DNA of 64,000 nt from Blastomyces gilchristii SLH14081 (GCF_000003855.2 NW_003101663.1:1097121-1161120); one strand, 5' to 3'; positions 22,217 through 35,560 are shown, counted from the stretch's first letter. The notes: generated by a model not told the origin, from the letters alone. Program-made: numbers and translations.

Positions 22217-22383
22217 TGTGATTCAAAGATTGCTTGAGCCAGCGTACGATTACAGGCGTACGCCGGCTTCTTATATACTGTACACTAAATTAATTGATGG
22301 CCGCTATGGCCTCTTTACATTTATAAGCAAGTTCAGAAGCGGCTGTGTTATCATTCAGCAGTTATATGTTCTTTCAAACCACA
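22217..22383 (-). repeat. 3' LTR of gypsy B1
   Basis: A 167-bp LTR, plus-strand ends TGTGATTCAAAG and AAACCACA. TSD GTAG at 22213-22216 matches 37376-37379. It keeps GC-rich patches (GGCGTACGCCGG; GGCCGCTATGGCC). A purine-rich tract on the minus strand (GATGAGAAAGAA) abuts it at 22384-22395. Confidence 0.92.
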
Positions 22384-22915
22384 TTCTTTCTCATCAGATT
22401 CAGTCACATTCATGTGATCATGATGTACATTCTAGCTTCATGCAGATTAGCATGTCACTAGTGTTTATAATTATATGATATATTTCTGATTTAGCTAGTA
22501 TCTTATATACACTCTCATAAAGAAACTTTCACTATATTCTATCACTTATTCACTAACTTTTTTCATTCTTCAATCATCTTCTTCATCATCATTATCATTG
22601 AATGTTATCATCTTATTTAAGATCTCTACTTCTTCTTCTATTCAACTCTTTCTATCTGTTTATCTATTACATTATATGCATTTCTAGTAATACCTTCTCA
22701 TTCTTATAACAAGTGTTATTATAGTACTTATACTGAGTAGTTCATTAGCAGTAAGTGTAATATATTGTGAAATGTGATCAGAACTTGTTTATCTTCTAAC
22801 AATTATCAGAATATATTATCATGAATGATACATTATCTTTATCTTCTTATATATTCTCAATCATTTTTCTTCTCAGTGAACTTCTGATCATGTTTTCTGA
22901 CATAATTTTATATAA

Positions 22916-23359
22916 ATGCAGATGCTGATGTTTGTTTTTATTCATATAAAGTCTTCATATATTAACAGATCTGCATCTGCTGATAATAGTAAACATCTCA
23001 ATGTTGAATCATTGATTAAAAACTTAGAGAATGTGATAATGAAGAAATTATCTGTGTTATATATAACTCAGACTCTTATGTTTCTCTCTGCCTTCTCTGT
23101 TTCTGTCTCTGTCACTTTCTCTCAATCTCTTACTTCTGTTTCTGTGTCTGATTCTCCTGCTTTTACTACTTCTGTTCGCGCGACTTCTACTTCTGCTACT
23201 TCTGCTCTTATCACTGTCTTCATTACTAGCTCTCTCTATTTCAAGAAGATATTGTGTAGACTTGATGAATCATATTTCTCAGTGTATACACTTCTGCTCT
23301 TCTTACTGATCTTTAGAATGATTTATTATATAAAGATAGTGTATAACACAACTATCTGA
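22916..23359 (+). pseudogene. Antisense ORF of B1, N-terminal part
   Basis: A 147-aa plus-strand frame, antisense to B1 gag-pol, between the 3' LTR and integrase. It includes SLIKNLENVIMKKL, then a Ser/Thr/Val-rich low-complexity linker, then YFKKILCRLDESYFSVYTL. The same blocks occur in B2 (47220-47567) and B3 (43643-44092). In B1 the continuation is separated by the tandem C insertion and resumes near 29500. Function unknown. Confidence 0.55.
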
Positions 23360-23556
23360 AACTTGATCACAGACACTGATTATTACATTTATTTTAAATA
23401 TTTATAATAAGATAATTATTCATTTATATCAGAGAATCACTTCTCTTCTTAACAGTATCAAGATTATAAGTCTTTTTCTTTTTCATCTTTTCTTTTTAAT
23501 ACTGATTTTTCTATTCTTAGGAGAAATTGTTATGAGTTTTATTATATATAAAGTCA

Positions 23557-23941
23557 TATAAGGGGCCTACGCCGATTAGATCGGTATTATATTGATAGGT
23601 CTTATATAACAAAGATAAAAATGTTAAAGAAGGAAAGAAAGAGAAAGTGTGAGAATCAGTGATTGAGATGGATATTTATACGCGTATGTGGTGGCATACG
23701 CGGTGGAGCTTCGGGGCGGAAGAATATACACACGTTTGTAGCGGCCGAGGATCGGTGATCAAGAATGGCTGAGGATTGAAGTGTACATGAAATCTGTGGA
23801 GTGTAATGAAATAGTCTATATGATTGATCAGAGTGGCGGCTGAGGATCGGTGATCAAGAATGACTGAGGATCAGAGCATACATGGAATCTGTGAAGTGTA
23901 ATGAAATAGTCTATATGATTGATCAAGCGCAGCCTGCCACA
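23557..23941 (-). repeat. Tandem C array: LTR 1 (3' end)
   Basis: A 385-bp C-type LTR, plus-strand ends TATAAGGGGCC and CTGCCACA. The left TSD is AGTCA (23552-23556), matching 29443-29447. Confidence 0.9.
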
Positions 23942-26290
23942 TTAGTCCTTTCTTTCCAGAAGCAGTTCTCATCAGTCAAGAACTGCTGTTTCAGATAACA
24001 CAGAACTCAGAGTCCAGATCAGTTGATCATAGCTGACTCATTTCACAAGATATTGTCAGCTGCAGCTGTGGAATCTGTTATCAAGAATATTCTCAATCTC
24101 TCACTCAAGCTCATTATCTTCTTCTATGATGCCTGGTGACTGTCAGTCAGAAATCAGCTGAGAAGAGAACAGATCAGTGATAGTGCAGCAGAGTAAGCTT
24201 GTATAAAATATATCATGAATCTCTAATAATGTGTCAAGACAGTAGTTATAATTATCTAGAACTTCTATCACTTTATATCTGATATGATGATAGTCTAGTG
24301 TATAAGATGAACATATAATTCATATATTCTTGATATTCAATCATACAAGATCTTCTATCTTATACTGCTCTGTAGAATCTTGTCAGATATTGATTTAATC
24401 TTCTTAATCTCTATTATTATTAGAGAATATCAAGCTTCTGTTTCAAGTATTTAATAAGATGTCTTGTTCAGATAGCCAGACAAGTTCTAATATAAGATTA
24501 TAATCAAGATTATCAATTTTATATATATAGACATCTTCATATTGATGTTCTCTCACATCTTTGATCAGCTTTATTATATAACAGATATAAATGTCTTTTA
24601 AACTATTAAATTCTGTAATGAGTCAGAGTTTTAATAGAGAAATATACTGAAGATTATAATATCTTATAACTGAAGATTTTATTATTGTATAGTAATATAG
24701 ATCACTGTCTATCATAGCTTTCATTTTATACATGTTATCAATCACAGTAGATACAAGAATTGTATTTATTATCATCTTCTCTTCAAATTATTATTATCTG
24801 ATCTCTTCAAGCTTCTGTTTTATCAGAATATTCTTATAGTTATCTTCTGAATCTTTCTTCACTGCAATGTGATTAATATGAACAGATACTGATTCATTCT
24901 TTAAACAAGAAGAAACTGATGTTTCTCTTAAATAAGAAGACACTGATCTTTCTCTTAATTGAGAAGATGCTGATCTTTCTCTTAAGTGTGAAAACACATA
25001 GATTGATCAGCAGTTGAAAGTGATATGTCTCAATCAGTTATAATTAATATATACTTCACATTGATATTAATCAGTGACTTCTTCAGAAGTGATCTCAGAA
25101 ACTCAGAAGTCTGTTCAGATAGCAGAGATTCTTGCTTATATATAGATATTCAAGTCTACTTAATTTATAATATCTGCATCTAAGTTATTTATTAGTACAG
25201 ATGTATAAGTGACTGAGTTATTTATTAGTGCAGATGTGTAAATATAATATCTTCTATCACTGTTCTGTATACTCTTGAGCTTGATAAGATAATCATTCAA
25301 TGTCTGAAGCTGTGTGCAGAAACCTTCATAAGTTAGGTCTTTATTTATATTTATAAGAGTCTGTAAGAGTTTGAAAGTTAATGTCTTCTTAAGCATGCTA
25401 ATCTTTATTCAATTCTCTCAAGATTGATTATCTGCTTCTAAGATCTTGATATCAAAGTCAGAGATGAATATTGTAAGAGAAATGTTCCTCTGTCAGATAC
25501 TCTATAATCAATCTAATACTTTCTGTTATATGACAGTGTCTCAGAACAGAATATCAAGATATCTTATAATATTATCAGATATTTACAATGCTGATTTATA
25601 TACTTTTATTTATGAATAAAACTTCTGTTTCATGTGATTCTTCAATCATTTATTAATATATTAATCTTGATTAATTAATGAACTGATGAAATCTTCATCT
25701 ATACTCAGTTTTATGAGCATTTTCATTCTTCATGATGAGTAGAGAGTGAGATTAAAAGTATTAAAATATATAGAAGTATCTAAGCATTCTTTCAGTACTT
25801 TTATATTTAATTCTGTAAATGTTGAAATTGCATGAGTTTCTTATTGTGATAATTGTTAAATCTCTTTATATTAGCATTATTAAGTTGTATACATGTCTGC
25901 TATCTATTACTGTTATAATTTCAACATTGCTCAGAGTCACTGTAGCATCACATCTATACTTATATTTAAGAGTTTCATATTCTTGTTAGACATGATTATA
26001 TCAATTGTTAAATATGTAATTGTATTCTCATATATCTGAGTGTCAGAACTCTCAGATCTTTTACTGATATTCTCTTTATAAAATCTTACTCTCTTTATAA
26101 GATCTTATTACAGAGTTAGAATGACTGATAAATAAGCTTCTATCTGAGAACTCAGTGTTCACTTAACTGTGTTTCTCTTTCTTACATATTGTTATATATT
26201 CAGATATCTCTCAATGAATAATCATTTCTAATGAGAAGATAATGTGTGAATAATCATTTTCTAATAAGAAGATAATAAATGTTTTTATAG
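23942..26290 (-). pseudogene. Tandem C array: internal unit 1, pol-deleted
   Basis: A 2349-bp internal region on the minus strand. Its right part is C gag, with KILEADNQS and MLKKTLTFKLLQTL (25160-25396), and a stretch of 9-residue repeats of the type LRERSVSSY (24900-24997). Its left part matches the integrase C-end/chromodomain region of C (21293-21720). Protease, RT, RNase H and most of integrase are missing: gag joins the C-terminal part near 24410. It is a non-autonomous deletion derivative of C, itself broken by stops. Confidence 0.82.
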
Positions 26291-26675
26291 TGTAAGAGAC
26301 CTACACTGATTAGATTAATATTATATTAATAGATCTTATATAACAAAGATAAAAACATTAAAGAAGGAAAGAAAGAGAAAGTGTGAGAATCAGCAATTGA
26401 GATGAATATTTATATGTGTATGTGATGACATACGCGGTGGAGCTTCAGGGCGGAAGAATATACACACATTCATAGCAGCCAAGAATCAGTGATTGAGAAT
26501 GGCCGAGGATTGAAGCATATGTGAAATCTGTGAAGTGTAACAGAATAGTCTATATGATTGATCAGAGTGGCGGCTGAGGATTAATCATTGAGAATGACTG
26601 AGAATCAGAGTATACATGAAATCTGTGAAGTGTAATGAAATAGTCTATATAATTGATCAGATGCAGCTCATCACA
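26291..26675 (-). repeat. Tandem C array: middle shared LTR
   Basis: 385 bp, plus-strand ends TGTAAGAGAC and CATCACA. There are no target duplications around it. It is the most mutated of the three: CGGGG has become CAGGG, and GGCCGAGG has become AGCCAAGA. Confidence 0.9.
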
Positions 26676-29057
26676 TTAGTTCCTTCTTTTCAGAAGCAGT
26701 TCTCATCAGTCAAGAACTGCTGTTTCAGATAACACAGAACTCAGAGTTCAGATTAGTTGATTATAGCTGACTCATTTTATAAGATATTGTCAGCTGCAGC
26801 TGCATAATCTCTTATTAAGAATATTCTCAATCTCTCACTCAAGCTCATTATCTTCTTCTATAATGCCTGATAACTGTCAGTCAGAAATCAGCTGAGAAGA
26901 AAACAGATCAGTGACAGTGCAGCAGAGCAAGCTTGTATGAAATACATCATGAATTTCTAATAATGTGTCAAGACAGTAGTTGTGACTATCTAGAACTTCT
27001 ATCACTTTATATCTGATGTGATGATAGTCTAGTGTATAAGATGAACATATAATTCATATATTCTTGATATTCAATTATATAAGATCTTCTATCTTATACT
27101 GCTCTGTGAGATCTTGTCAGATATTGATTTAATCTTCTTGATCTCTATTATTATTAGAGAATATCAAGCTTCTGTTTCAAGTATTTAATAAGATGTCTTG
27201 TTCAGATAGCCAGACAAGTTCTAATATAAGATTATAATCAAGATTATCAATTTTATATATATAGACATCTTCATATTGATGTTCTCTCACATCTTTGATC
27301 AGCTTTATTATATAACAGATATAAATGTCTTTTAAACTATTAAATTCTGCAATGAGTCAGAGTTTTAATAGAGAAATATACTGAAGATTATAATATCTTA
27401 TAACTGAAGATTTTATTATTGTATAGTAATATAGATCACTGTCTATCATAGCTTTTATTTTATACATGTTATCAATCACAGTAGATACAAGAATTGTATT
27501 CATTGTCATCTTCTCTTTAAATCATTGTTATCTGACCTCTTCAAGCTTCTGTTTTATCAGAATATTCTTATAGTTATCTTTTAAATCTTTCTTCACTGCA
27601 ATGTGATTGATATGAACAGATACTGATTTATTCTTTAAATAAGAAGAAACTAATCTTTCTCTCAAATAAGAAGACACTGATCTTTCTCTTGATTAAGAAG
27701 ATGCTGATCTTTCTCTTAAGTGTGAAGATACATAGATTGATCAGCAGTTGAAAGTGATATATCTCAATTAGTTACAATTGATATATACTTCACATTAATA
27801 TTAATCAGTGACTTCTTCAGAAGTGATCTCAGAAACTCAGAAGTCTGTTCAAACAGCAGAGATTCTTGCTTATATATAGATATTCAAGTCTACTTAATTT
27901 ATAATATCTACATCATAGTTATTCTTCAGTGCAGGTATATAAGTGACTGAGTTATTTATCAGTGCAGATGTATAAGTGACTGAGTTATTTATCAGTGTAG
28001 ATGTATAAATGTAATATCTTCTATCACTGTTCTATATACTCTTGAGCTTGATAAGATGATTATTCAATGTCTGAAGCTGTGTGCAGAAACCTTCATAAGT
28101 TAGGTCTTCATTTATACTTATAAGAGTCTGTAAGAGTTTGAAAGTTAATGTCTTCTTAAGCATGCTAATCTTTATTCAATTCTCTTAAGATTGATTATCT
28201 ACTTCTAAGATCTTGATGTCAAAGTCAGAGATAAATATTGTAAGAGAAATATTTCTCTGTCAGATGCTCTGTAATTAATCTAATACTTTCTGTTATATAA
28301 CAGTGTCTCAGAACAGAATATCAAGATATCTTATAATATTATCAGATATTTACAATGCTGATTCATATACTTTTATTTATGAATAAAACTTCTGTTTCAT
28401 GTGATTCTTCAATTATTTATTAATATATCAATCTTGATTGATTAATAAACTGATGAAATCTTCATCTACACTCAGTTTCATAAGTATTTTCATTCTTCAT
28501 GATGAGTAGAGAGTGAGATTAAAAGTATTAACATATACAGAAGCATCTAAGCATTCTTTCAGTATTTTTATATTTGATTCTATAGATGTTGAAATTGTAT
28601 GAGTTTCTTATTATGATAATTGTTAAATCTCTTTATATTAGCATTATTAAGTTGCATGCATGTCTGCTATCTATTACTGTTATAATTTCAACATTGCTCA
28701 GAGTCACTGTAGCATCACATCTATACTTATATTCAAGAGTTTCATATTCTTGTTAGATATAATTATATCAATTATTAAATATATAATTGTATTCTTATAT
28801 ATCTGAGTGTCAGAACTCTTAGATCTTTTACTGATATTCTCTTTATAAGATCTTACTCTCTTTATACAATCTTGTTATAGAGTCAGAATGACTGATAAGT
28901 AAGCTTCTATCTGAGAACTCAGTGTTCACTTGACTATGTTTCTCTTTCTTACATGTTGTTACATGTTCAGATATCTCTCAATGAATAATCATTTCTAATG
29001 AGAAGATAATGTGTGAATAATCATTTTCTAATAAGAAGATAATGAATGTTTTTATAG
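26676..29057 (-). pseudogene. Tandem C array: internal unit 2, pol-deleted
   Basis: A 2382-bp near-duplicate of 23942-26290, with the same gag and chromodomain ends and the same pol deletion. It is 33 bp longer, owing to one extra 11-codon repeat (pattern TSALINNSVTY) near 27945-28010. A 9-residue LRE repeat block is also present near 27640-27720. Confidence 0.85.
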
Positions 29058-29442
29058 TGTAAGAGGCCTACACTGATTAGATTAATATTATATTAATAGA
29101 TCTTATATAACAAAGATAAAAACATTAAAGAAGGAAAGAAAGAGAAAGTGTGAGAATCAGCAATTGAGATGGATATTTATATGTGTATGTGGTGACATAC
29201 GCGGTGGAGCTTCGGGGCGGAAGAATATACACACATTCATAGCAGCTGAGGATCGGCGATTGAGAATGGCCGAGGGTCAGAGCATATGTGGAATCTGTGG
29301 AGTGTAACGGAATAGTCTATATGATTGATTGGGGTGGCGGCCGAGGATCGGCGATCGAGAATGGCCGAGGATCGGAGCGTACGTGGAATCTGTGGAGTGT
29401 AACGGAATAGTCTATATGATTGATCGGGCGCAGCCCGCCACA
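29058..29442 (-). repeat. Tandem C array: LTR 3 (5' end)
   Basis: 385 bp, plus-strand ends TGTAAGAGGCC and CCGCCACA. The right TSD is AGTCA (29443-29447). It contains two tandem copies of a roughly 100-bp GC-rich segment (ending ATATGATTGAT) and is the least mutated LTR in the array. Open frames through this repeat on the minus strand are by-products of it. Confidence 0.9.
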
Positions 29443-29447
29443 AGTCA

Positions 29448-30140
29448 TAATATTCACAGATACTAAGAAACTTTTTATAATTATAAAGTTCAATATCACA
29501 GAGATATCTACTCTAACAAATTTCTTCAGAATGATAGATCTGTATCAGTCTATTCTCTAGTATCTATTATTTGACTTTGTAATGCAGGGAAAAGATATCT
29601 GTGTTTTCAGAAATAAGAATGCAGATGTCATACTCTTTTACACCTGTGAATGTGAGACTTATATGTCTTGTCTAAGATATTGTCATGAAAATGAGTCATT
29701 CATATGCTGTATTCTGCTTTCTGTATTCTCTTATATCTCTCTCTTTCTTTCTGAGAAGTCTCATGTGTGTTGTAATTATATATACAACTCTAATATCAGT
29801 AGATGTTTGTTCAGTAACTGTTCTTATCTCTGATTTTATGATTTTCATATACTAATAATGATTCTTAGTTGCTTCAGTGTCAGAGATCATTCTAATTAAA
29901 GATAATCATACTGCTGAGACTATTCTCTCTTATTTCTAAGCTTCTTTCATTACTTTCTCTTCCTTCTCTGCAGAGAAGATTGTATATATATCAGATTATA
30001 ATTATTCAGTCTCAGATGACTTCTACTGTTATTTGTCTAATTCTGTGTTCTCTTCTTCTTCTGTTTCTTTCATTCTTACTTCTTCTATCTTGGTTTCTAG
30101 TTCTGCAGATTCTGTACTCTTCTTCAATTTTTCTACATGC
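29448..30140 (+). pseudogene. Antisense ORF of B1, Cys-rich and C-terminal parts
   Basis: Continuation of 22916-23359 after the tandem C insertion. The frame at 29582-29833 has FRNKNADVILFY, a CECETYMSCLRY stretch, and then CCNYIYNSNISRC. A second part, shifted by +1, begins about 29960 with EKIVYISDYNYSV and a Ser-rich run, and is cut by a MITE at 30149. Cys positions match B2 and B3. Confidence 0.55.
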
Positions 30141-30148
30141 ATGTGTAT

Positions 30149-30654
30149 TAGACTGGCCGCCGGGACCATGAATTTCATGTTTGATTTCATTTGATCTGAT
30201 CCCATACATTTCTTGGCGTGAATCCCGCTGGGACTGGCTATTAAAAAAACATGTAAAGTGACTATATATCAGATCTTAAAATGAAACCATGACTTGAAAA
30301 AAATGAGAAAGTGATCTCATTTGGTTTCATTTAGTCTCATTCTTGACATAAAGTGACTATTTTTAGACATTTTAAGGTTTTTTTTAGACTATTTTTAATT
30401 TTTTAAAAAGTAACACTTTTTGATAACACTCAAATGAGATTTAAAGTCATTTAAAGCAATAAAAATAATTTAAATTAAGAAGTGAAAATCATGATTCTAT
30501 TTGAAAAATGTGATAAGAGTAGACAGTAAGTTTCACTGAGACAGTATGAGACTACTATCTAATATTAAAACTGTGTAATGAGATCAGTTGAATTGATAAT
30601 GAGACTATCAAAAAATCTGATCCTGGTCTCAGACACAGTCACACAGTCAGTCTA
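30149..30654 (+). mobile_element. hAT-like MITE, copy 5
   Basis: 506 bp, with a perfect 8-bp TSD ATGTGTAT at 30141-30148 and 30655-30662. It is inserted in the C-terminal part of the B1 antisense frame. Frames at 29980-30209 that enter it are chimeric shadows. Confidence 0.92.
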
Positions 30655-31882
30655 ATGTGTATGCATTTCTATATTAGTATTTCAGTCAATCTTGTGATAA
30701 ATAACATTAATATCATACACAGAGTGATAGAGAAATTGAAGATATATATGATATTATTGCAAGAGCAGCTTGCAGCCCTTCAATTTCTTACAAACCTCAA
30801 GTTTTAAGATTTCCTTTATTTTTGACATTTTTCAGATGATGTGATGTTGGAAATAGATTAAACATGTGATATATGAAAATAGATGAGATATGTATGATAA
30901 CATTTATCTTTTACAGCTACCTCTTACAGTTGATAATTAATTCATTATTTCTTTTCTTTTCTTACACTTTTTCTTTGTCTGCTAGTTACTACTCTTACAT
31001 AATCTCTATATAATACAGTATTTAATGACTAGATTCAGCAGCTTTTATCTTTTATAATTCTGTCTTACACATTATACTATCTCTCTTCATCCGCTCAGAT
31101 CACTACAGTAAATAACTTATTAAAACTAATCTCATCTGATCTCTGAGCATTCTCAGAGATTGAGATAACTTAATCTTATATATCTGTAGAGGTTTCAGAT
31201 GATTCATTCTCTGTTATCTCTGTAATTAAACTGATATAAACAGTTGAATTCAACTCTGAATTTCTTTTTCTTCTGTAATCTGATTTATATATAAGTCTGC
31301 TACTCTGAGACTGCTTTTTACTGCATTGCATCTACTATCTGCAGTGTGTTATTATACAACTAACTACAGTCTCATCACTTATTAAAGTATGACATTCATC
31401 TAATTTCTTTATTTCTTCTTATTCTTATCTTATAATTATGAAAAGATTGAAATAAGTGAGATTATCTGATTTATAAGTGTCTATGATTTCTCTTACTTCA
31501 TAAGACTTTTCAATTATAAGTCTCTTCTTTTTCAATACTGATAATAGTGCTGTAGATAATCATAATCTACTCAGATCTTATATCTTTACTTTCATAAGAT
31601 ATGAATCATTTATTAAGTTATATAAGACTCATTTCTCTGATTCTTTCAATGTGTATGTTCTCAGAGAATGTGATTTGAGTATTTTATATAACTCAAACCA
31701 TCTAGGTTGAAACTTCTCAGAACTCTTATTATATATAAGAACTTATATTCTTATCTCGAGACTTGATTTCTTAACTAGTGAGTCTTGTATTCTATTGAAT
31801 TAGATTACTCAGTTCAGAAGTAACTCATTAGCTTTTATACATGCATGACTGATCTCTTTCAATCTTGATTTCATATGCATGA
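30655..31882 (-). pseudogene. B1 integrase C-terminal region and 3' spacer
   Basis: Corresponds to B2 about 48450-49640. On the plus strand the end of the antisense frame (coiled-coil-like, IMDINVIHRVIE type) lies at the left. The rest is minus-strand integrase C-terminus by homology with B2. There are no open frames of note. Confidence 0.6.
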
Positions 31883-31890
31883 CTGCTGCA

Positions 31891-32396
31891 TAGACTGACC
31901 GTGTGACCGTGTCTGGGACCAGGACCAGATTTTTTGATAGTTTCATTACCAATTCGACTGATCCCATTACATGGTTTTAACATTAGATAGTAGTCTCATA
32001 CTGTCCCAGTGAGACTTACTGTCTACTCTTGTCACATTTTCCAAATGAGACCATGATTTCCACTTCTCAATTTAAATTATTTTTATTGCTTTAAATGACT
32101 TTAAATCTCATTTGAGTGTTATCAAAAAGCATTACTTTTTAAAAAATTAAAAATAGTCTAAAAAAAACCTTAAAATGTCTAAAAATAGTAACTTTATGTC
32201 AAGAATGAGACTAAATGAGATCAAATGAGATCACTTTCTTATTTTTTTCAAGTCATGGTTTCATTTTAAGATCTGATATATAGTCACTTTACATGTTTTT
32301 TTGATACCCAGTCCCAGCGGGATTCACGCCAAGAAATGTATGAGACCAGATCAAATGAGACCAAACATGAAATTCATGGTCCCGGTGACCAGTCTA
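31891..32396 (-). mobile_element. hAT-like MITE, copy 6
   Basis: 506 bp, with a perfect 8-bp TSD CTGCTGCA at 31883-31890 and 32397-32404. It is inserted in B1 integrase. The site differs from that of the MITE in B3. Confidence 0.92.
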
Positions 32397-32404
32397 CTGC
32401 TGCA

Positions 32405-35400
32405 TTTACAACTGTTGTTTCTACTATATCTGTAATCACTGTTTTCTTCTTCATCTTTTCTGAAGCATTCTTCAGGATGCGCAGATGCAATTCATATAAT
32501 AGATAGAATAATGAACACTTGAAGACTGCATACTGCTGAATTTACATAACTAATAGCATCTGATCAAGATATTCATTTCATAATCTTATAGACTTACTTA
32601 CTAGATATTTCATCAGCATATTATTTAGAATTTCATTCAAGTATTTCATCTTCTCATTTATCTGTGAATAATATAATGTTGTTCTACAATATCTTATCTG
32701 TAACTGACTCATGAAATGTCTCATCACTTCTTCTATAAGATTCACACTGATATCAGTTAAAATCTTATACAGTATTTCATAGTTGATATAAATCTTATCA
32801 TGTAGAAACTTTGTCACTATCTTCTCTGTCATCTCTGAAACTGCTTTCATGACTGATCAGCTAGTAGTGTAGTCAATAGCAGTGATTATTCAACAATTTT
32901 CATTTGACATTTATAATAATATGTCTATGAGATTCATTTCTCATTATTTGAACAGTGATATCATACACTTTATCTGATATTGTACTTTCTTATATTTTAA
33001 TTCTTTCTTAGATTCTTTCACAATCTGATAATTCAGACACTTGTAAGTGTATATCTGAATGTTCTCAGTCATGCTTGATCAGTATACTCTTGATTTAAGT
33101 ACACTTAAAAGTTCAGAGCTTTTTAAGTGACTGAATTCCTTGTGCATATAAGTCACTAAGTTATGTCTAAATGAATATTCTAAATAGAGAGCTTTCACAT
33201 ATTCTAGATCATAATAAAGCATAACATCATTTTTCAATTTTCTCAGTTTAAAGTTCAGAAGCATCTCTTCTACTACTTTTATAAAATACTTATTATCTGA
33301 TATCTTATCATTCTTCAAGTGAGAGATCATTGTATCTACCTATTCTGATTTCTTGTATTTTCTCAGTGCATTTAAGACCAACTTGTCTTATATCTAGTTT
33401 GCAGAACTCTCACTCATGAAATCAAGTCTGCAACTGATTGCATCAGATATCACAGTGTCTGACTTCTTTCAGTATTTAATGTTAAGATTATATGCTTGAA
33501 ACTCCAAGATTCAATATACTAAGTATTTAAAAGATTTTATTATCAATTGTACATAGATAAGGCTTTTGTGATTCATGATCATCATTATCATATATCTGTT
33601 ATTAATATATCTATCTCATAATATCAGCATGTACTTAATCACTAGTAATTTCTTTTTATACACTGAGTAATTGAGCTTGATATCTGATAGTTTTCTATCA
33701 TTATATGCTATCAGATGCAGCTTGCTGTTCTTACTTATCTATAAAAGAGTGTCTCTGATAGCTCATTCAGATGCATCTATCTTGATGTAGAAAGATTTAT
33801 CACAATCTGATTGAATAAGCACTGAGAATATTGTTATACATTTTCTCAGTGTGAGAAAAGCATTCTTATATACAGTATTTCAGATAATTGAATGAAACTT
33901 CTTCTTTCACAGATTTATATCTATTTCTCTTAAGAGATCTGAGAGTGATATAGATATTCATGCCAAATCCTTGATAAATCTGTGATAATATAAGACTAAC
34001 TCAAGAAACTATTATACATAATGTACATTTCTCAGCTATAATCAATTTACTATAATATTCAATTTCTTCAGAATAAGATGTATACAGTCATCACTTACTA
34101 CATATTCTACAAACTTCAACTCTTTCATTTCAAACACACACTTTATTAGTTTAATATAGAGCTTATACTCTGCCAGAGTTATAAGCACTTTATTAAGATA
34201 CTTCAGATATTCATTATATAAGTTTAAAATGACTAGAATATTATCAAGATATATAAGATATGAGATTTCATTCTATTTATAAAGAATTATATTCATCATT
34301 ACTTAAAAGATGACAGGTGTATTTGTCAGATTGAATAGTATTATCAGAAATTTGAACTTCTCTTATTATATATTAAACACAGTTTACAGTACTGATAGTT
34401 TATCTATATAAATCTGTCAGTATTCTGAGAGAAGATTGATCTTTGATAGATATCAGATATTTTCAATCATATTCAACTATTGTTGAATCTGTGACAGTGA
34501 ATATTCATTCTTAATCATATGCTTATTAAATGCTTGATAATTAATACATATCTATCACTTCTCATCTGTCTTTTTTATAAATAGAACTGGGAAGCCTCAC
34601 ATACTTGATAAGAATTATATGAGATCACATTCTAGAAGGTCTGTAATCTGACACTTCTGTTCTTCAAGATATGTTTGTGACAGAGAATACACATTCTGAT
34701 TGACTGGTTTCGCGTCCCCTGTATTAATCTCATGCATGAATCCTCATTTCAGCAGCAATTTCAGTGAAAGATCTGTTTAAAAGACCTTCTCATACTTCTT
34801 CAGAAGCTTCTTCATACACTTATTCTTCTATATATTCTTTATCTTGATTGTCTCTGCTTCTGAGTCTCATATGACATATAAAATGCTTTTAAATGAGATC
34901 TTATGAATTATTCTCTTTGCTTATTGATGTGTAAGCAGATTTAACTCTTCTATACTAGAGATATGAAATGTTCTTCTCATATCAGTTGATAGAATTATAT
35001 GAACTGTTTTCTTTCTATCAGTCAACTGTATATAACATGTACATTATTGAATCTGTGAATTGAATCTTTGAAATCAATTGAGTTTAAGAATAAGATCATA
35101 TTTCACATTGTGCAGCTCTCACACTTAAATATAGTAAGATTATTCTCTGAAGTGTAAGAAAACTCTTACTCTTACAGATAATATTAAATATTAATTATTA
35201 GATAATCTTATATATTGAGAATTCTTCACTCAGTGAACCTCTTTCAGTCTTCAGATTATATAATCACTAATATATTATATAGAAGCTTCTGTATCTGTTA
35301 ATACTTTCACAGTCATCTCTCAATTCTTACTTAAGTGCTTCTTATACATTAACATTTCAGATCTTAAGATATTGAGATGAGTATCTGCTTCATTATTCTC

Positions 35401-35560
35401 ACTCACATCTCATTCAGAAGTCTGCTTTCTCTTAATATTGACAGAATTCAGAGAGTTATCTAACACAGGCATCTCTTTCACTTTGAAGACTTTTTATAGA
35501 ATATCAGTGAGTGTCTCTGAGCTTACTGATTCTATTAGTTTTTTAACTTTCTTGCTTCTC
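32405..35560 (-). pseudogene. B1 pol (IN, RH, RT, PR), RIP-inactivated
   Basis: Minus-strand Ty3/gypsy pol. The integrase core is at 32578-32850 (KILTDISVNLIEEV, then TTLYYSQINEKMKYLNEIL). The HHCC zinc finger is at about 33040-33330 (RHNLVTYMHKEF; the CPNC part is mutated). RNase H is near 33540. RT is about 34000-34800, with the polymerase box near 34240. Stops are frequent. It is colinear with B2, about 17.24 kb lower in coordinate. Confidence 0.85.

Noticed and set aside
22240..22275. GATTACAGGCGT in the B LTR, which resembles a human Alu motif
   Set aside because: It is part of a TG...CA LTR repeated at six places in fungal-type elements. The short match is coincidence and not contamination.
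23557..29442. CRISPR-like array
   Set aside because: The repeats are 385-bp LTRs with 2.3-kb coding internals and a TSD, not short direct repeats with unique spacers.
29237..29499. Two minus-strand frames with repeated INHIDYSVTLHRFH
   Set aside because: They run through the tandem repeat inside the C LTR, and the repeated peptide is a by-product of the DNA repeat.
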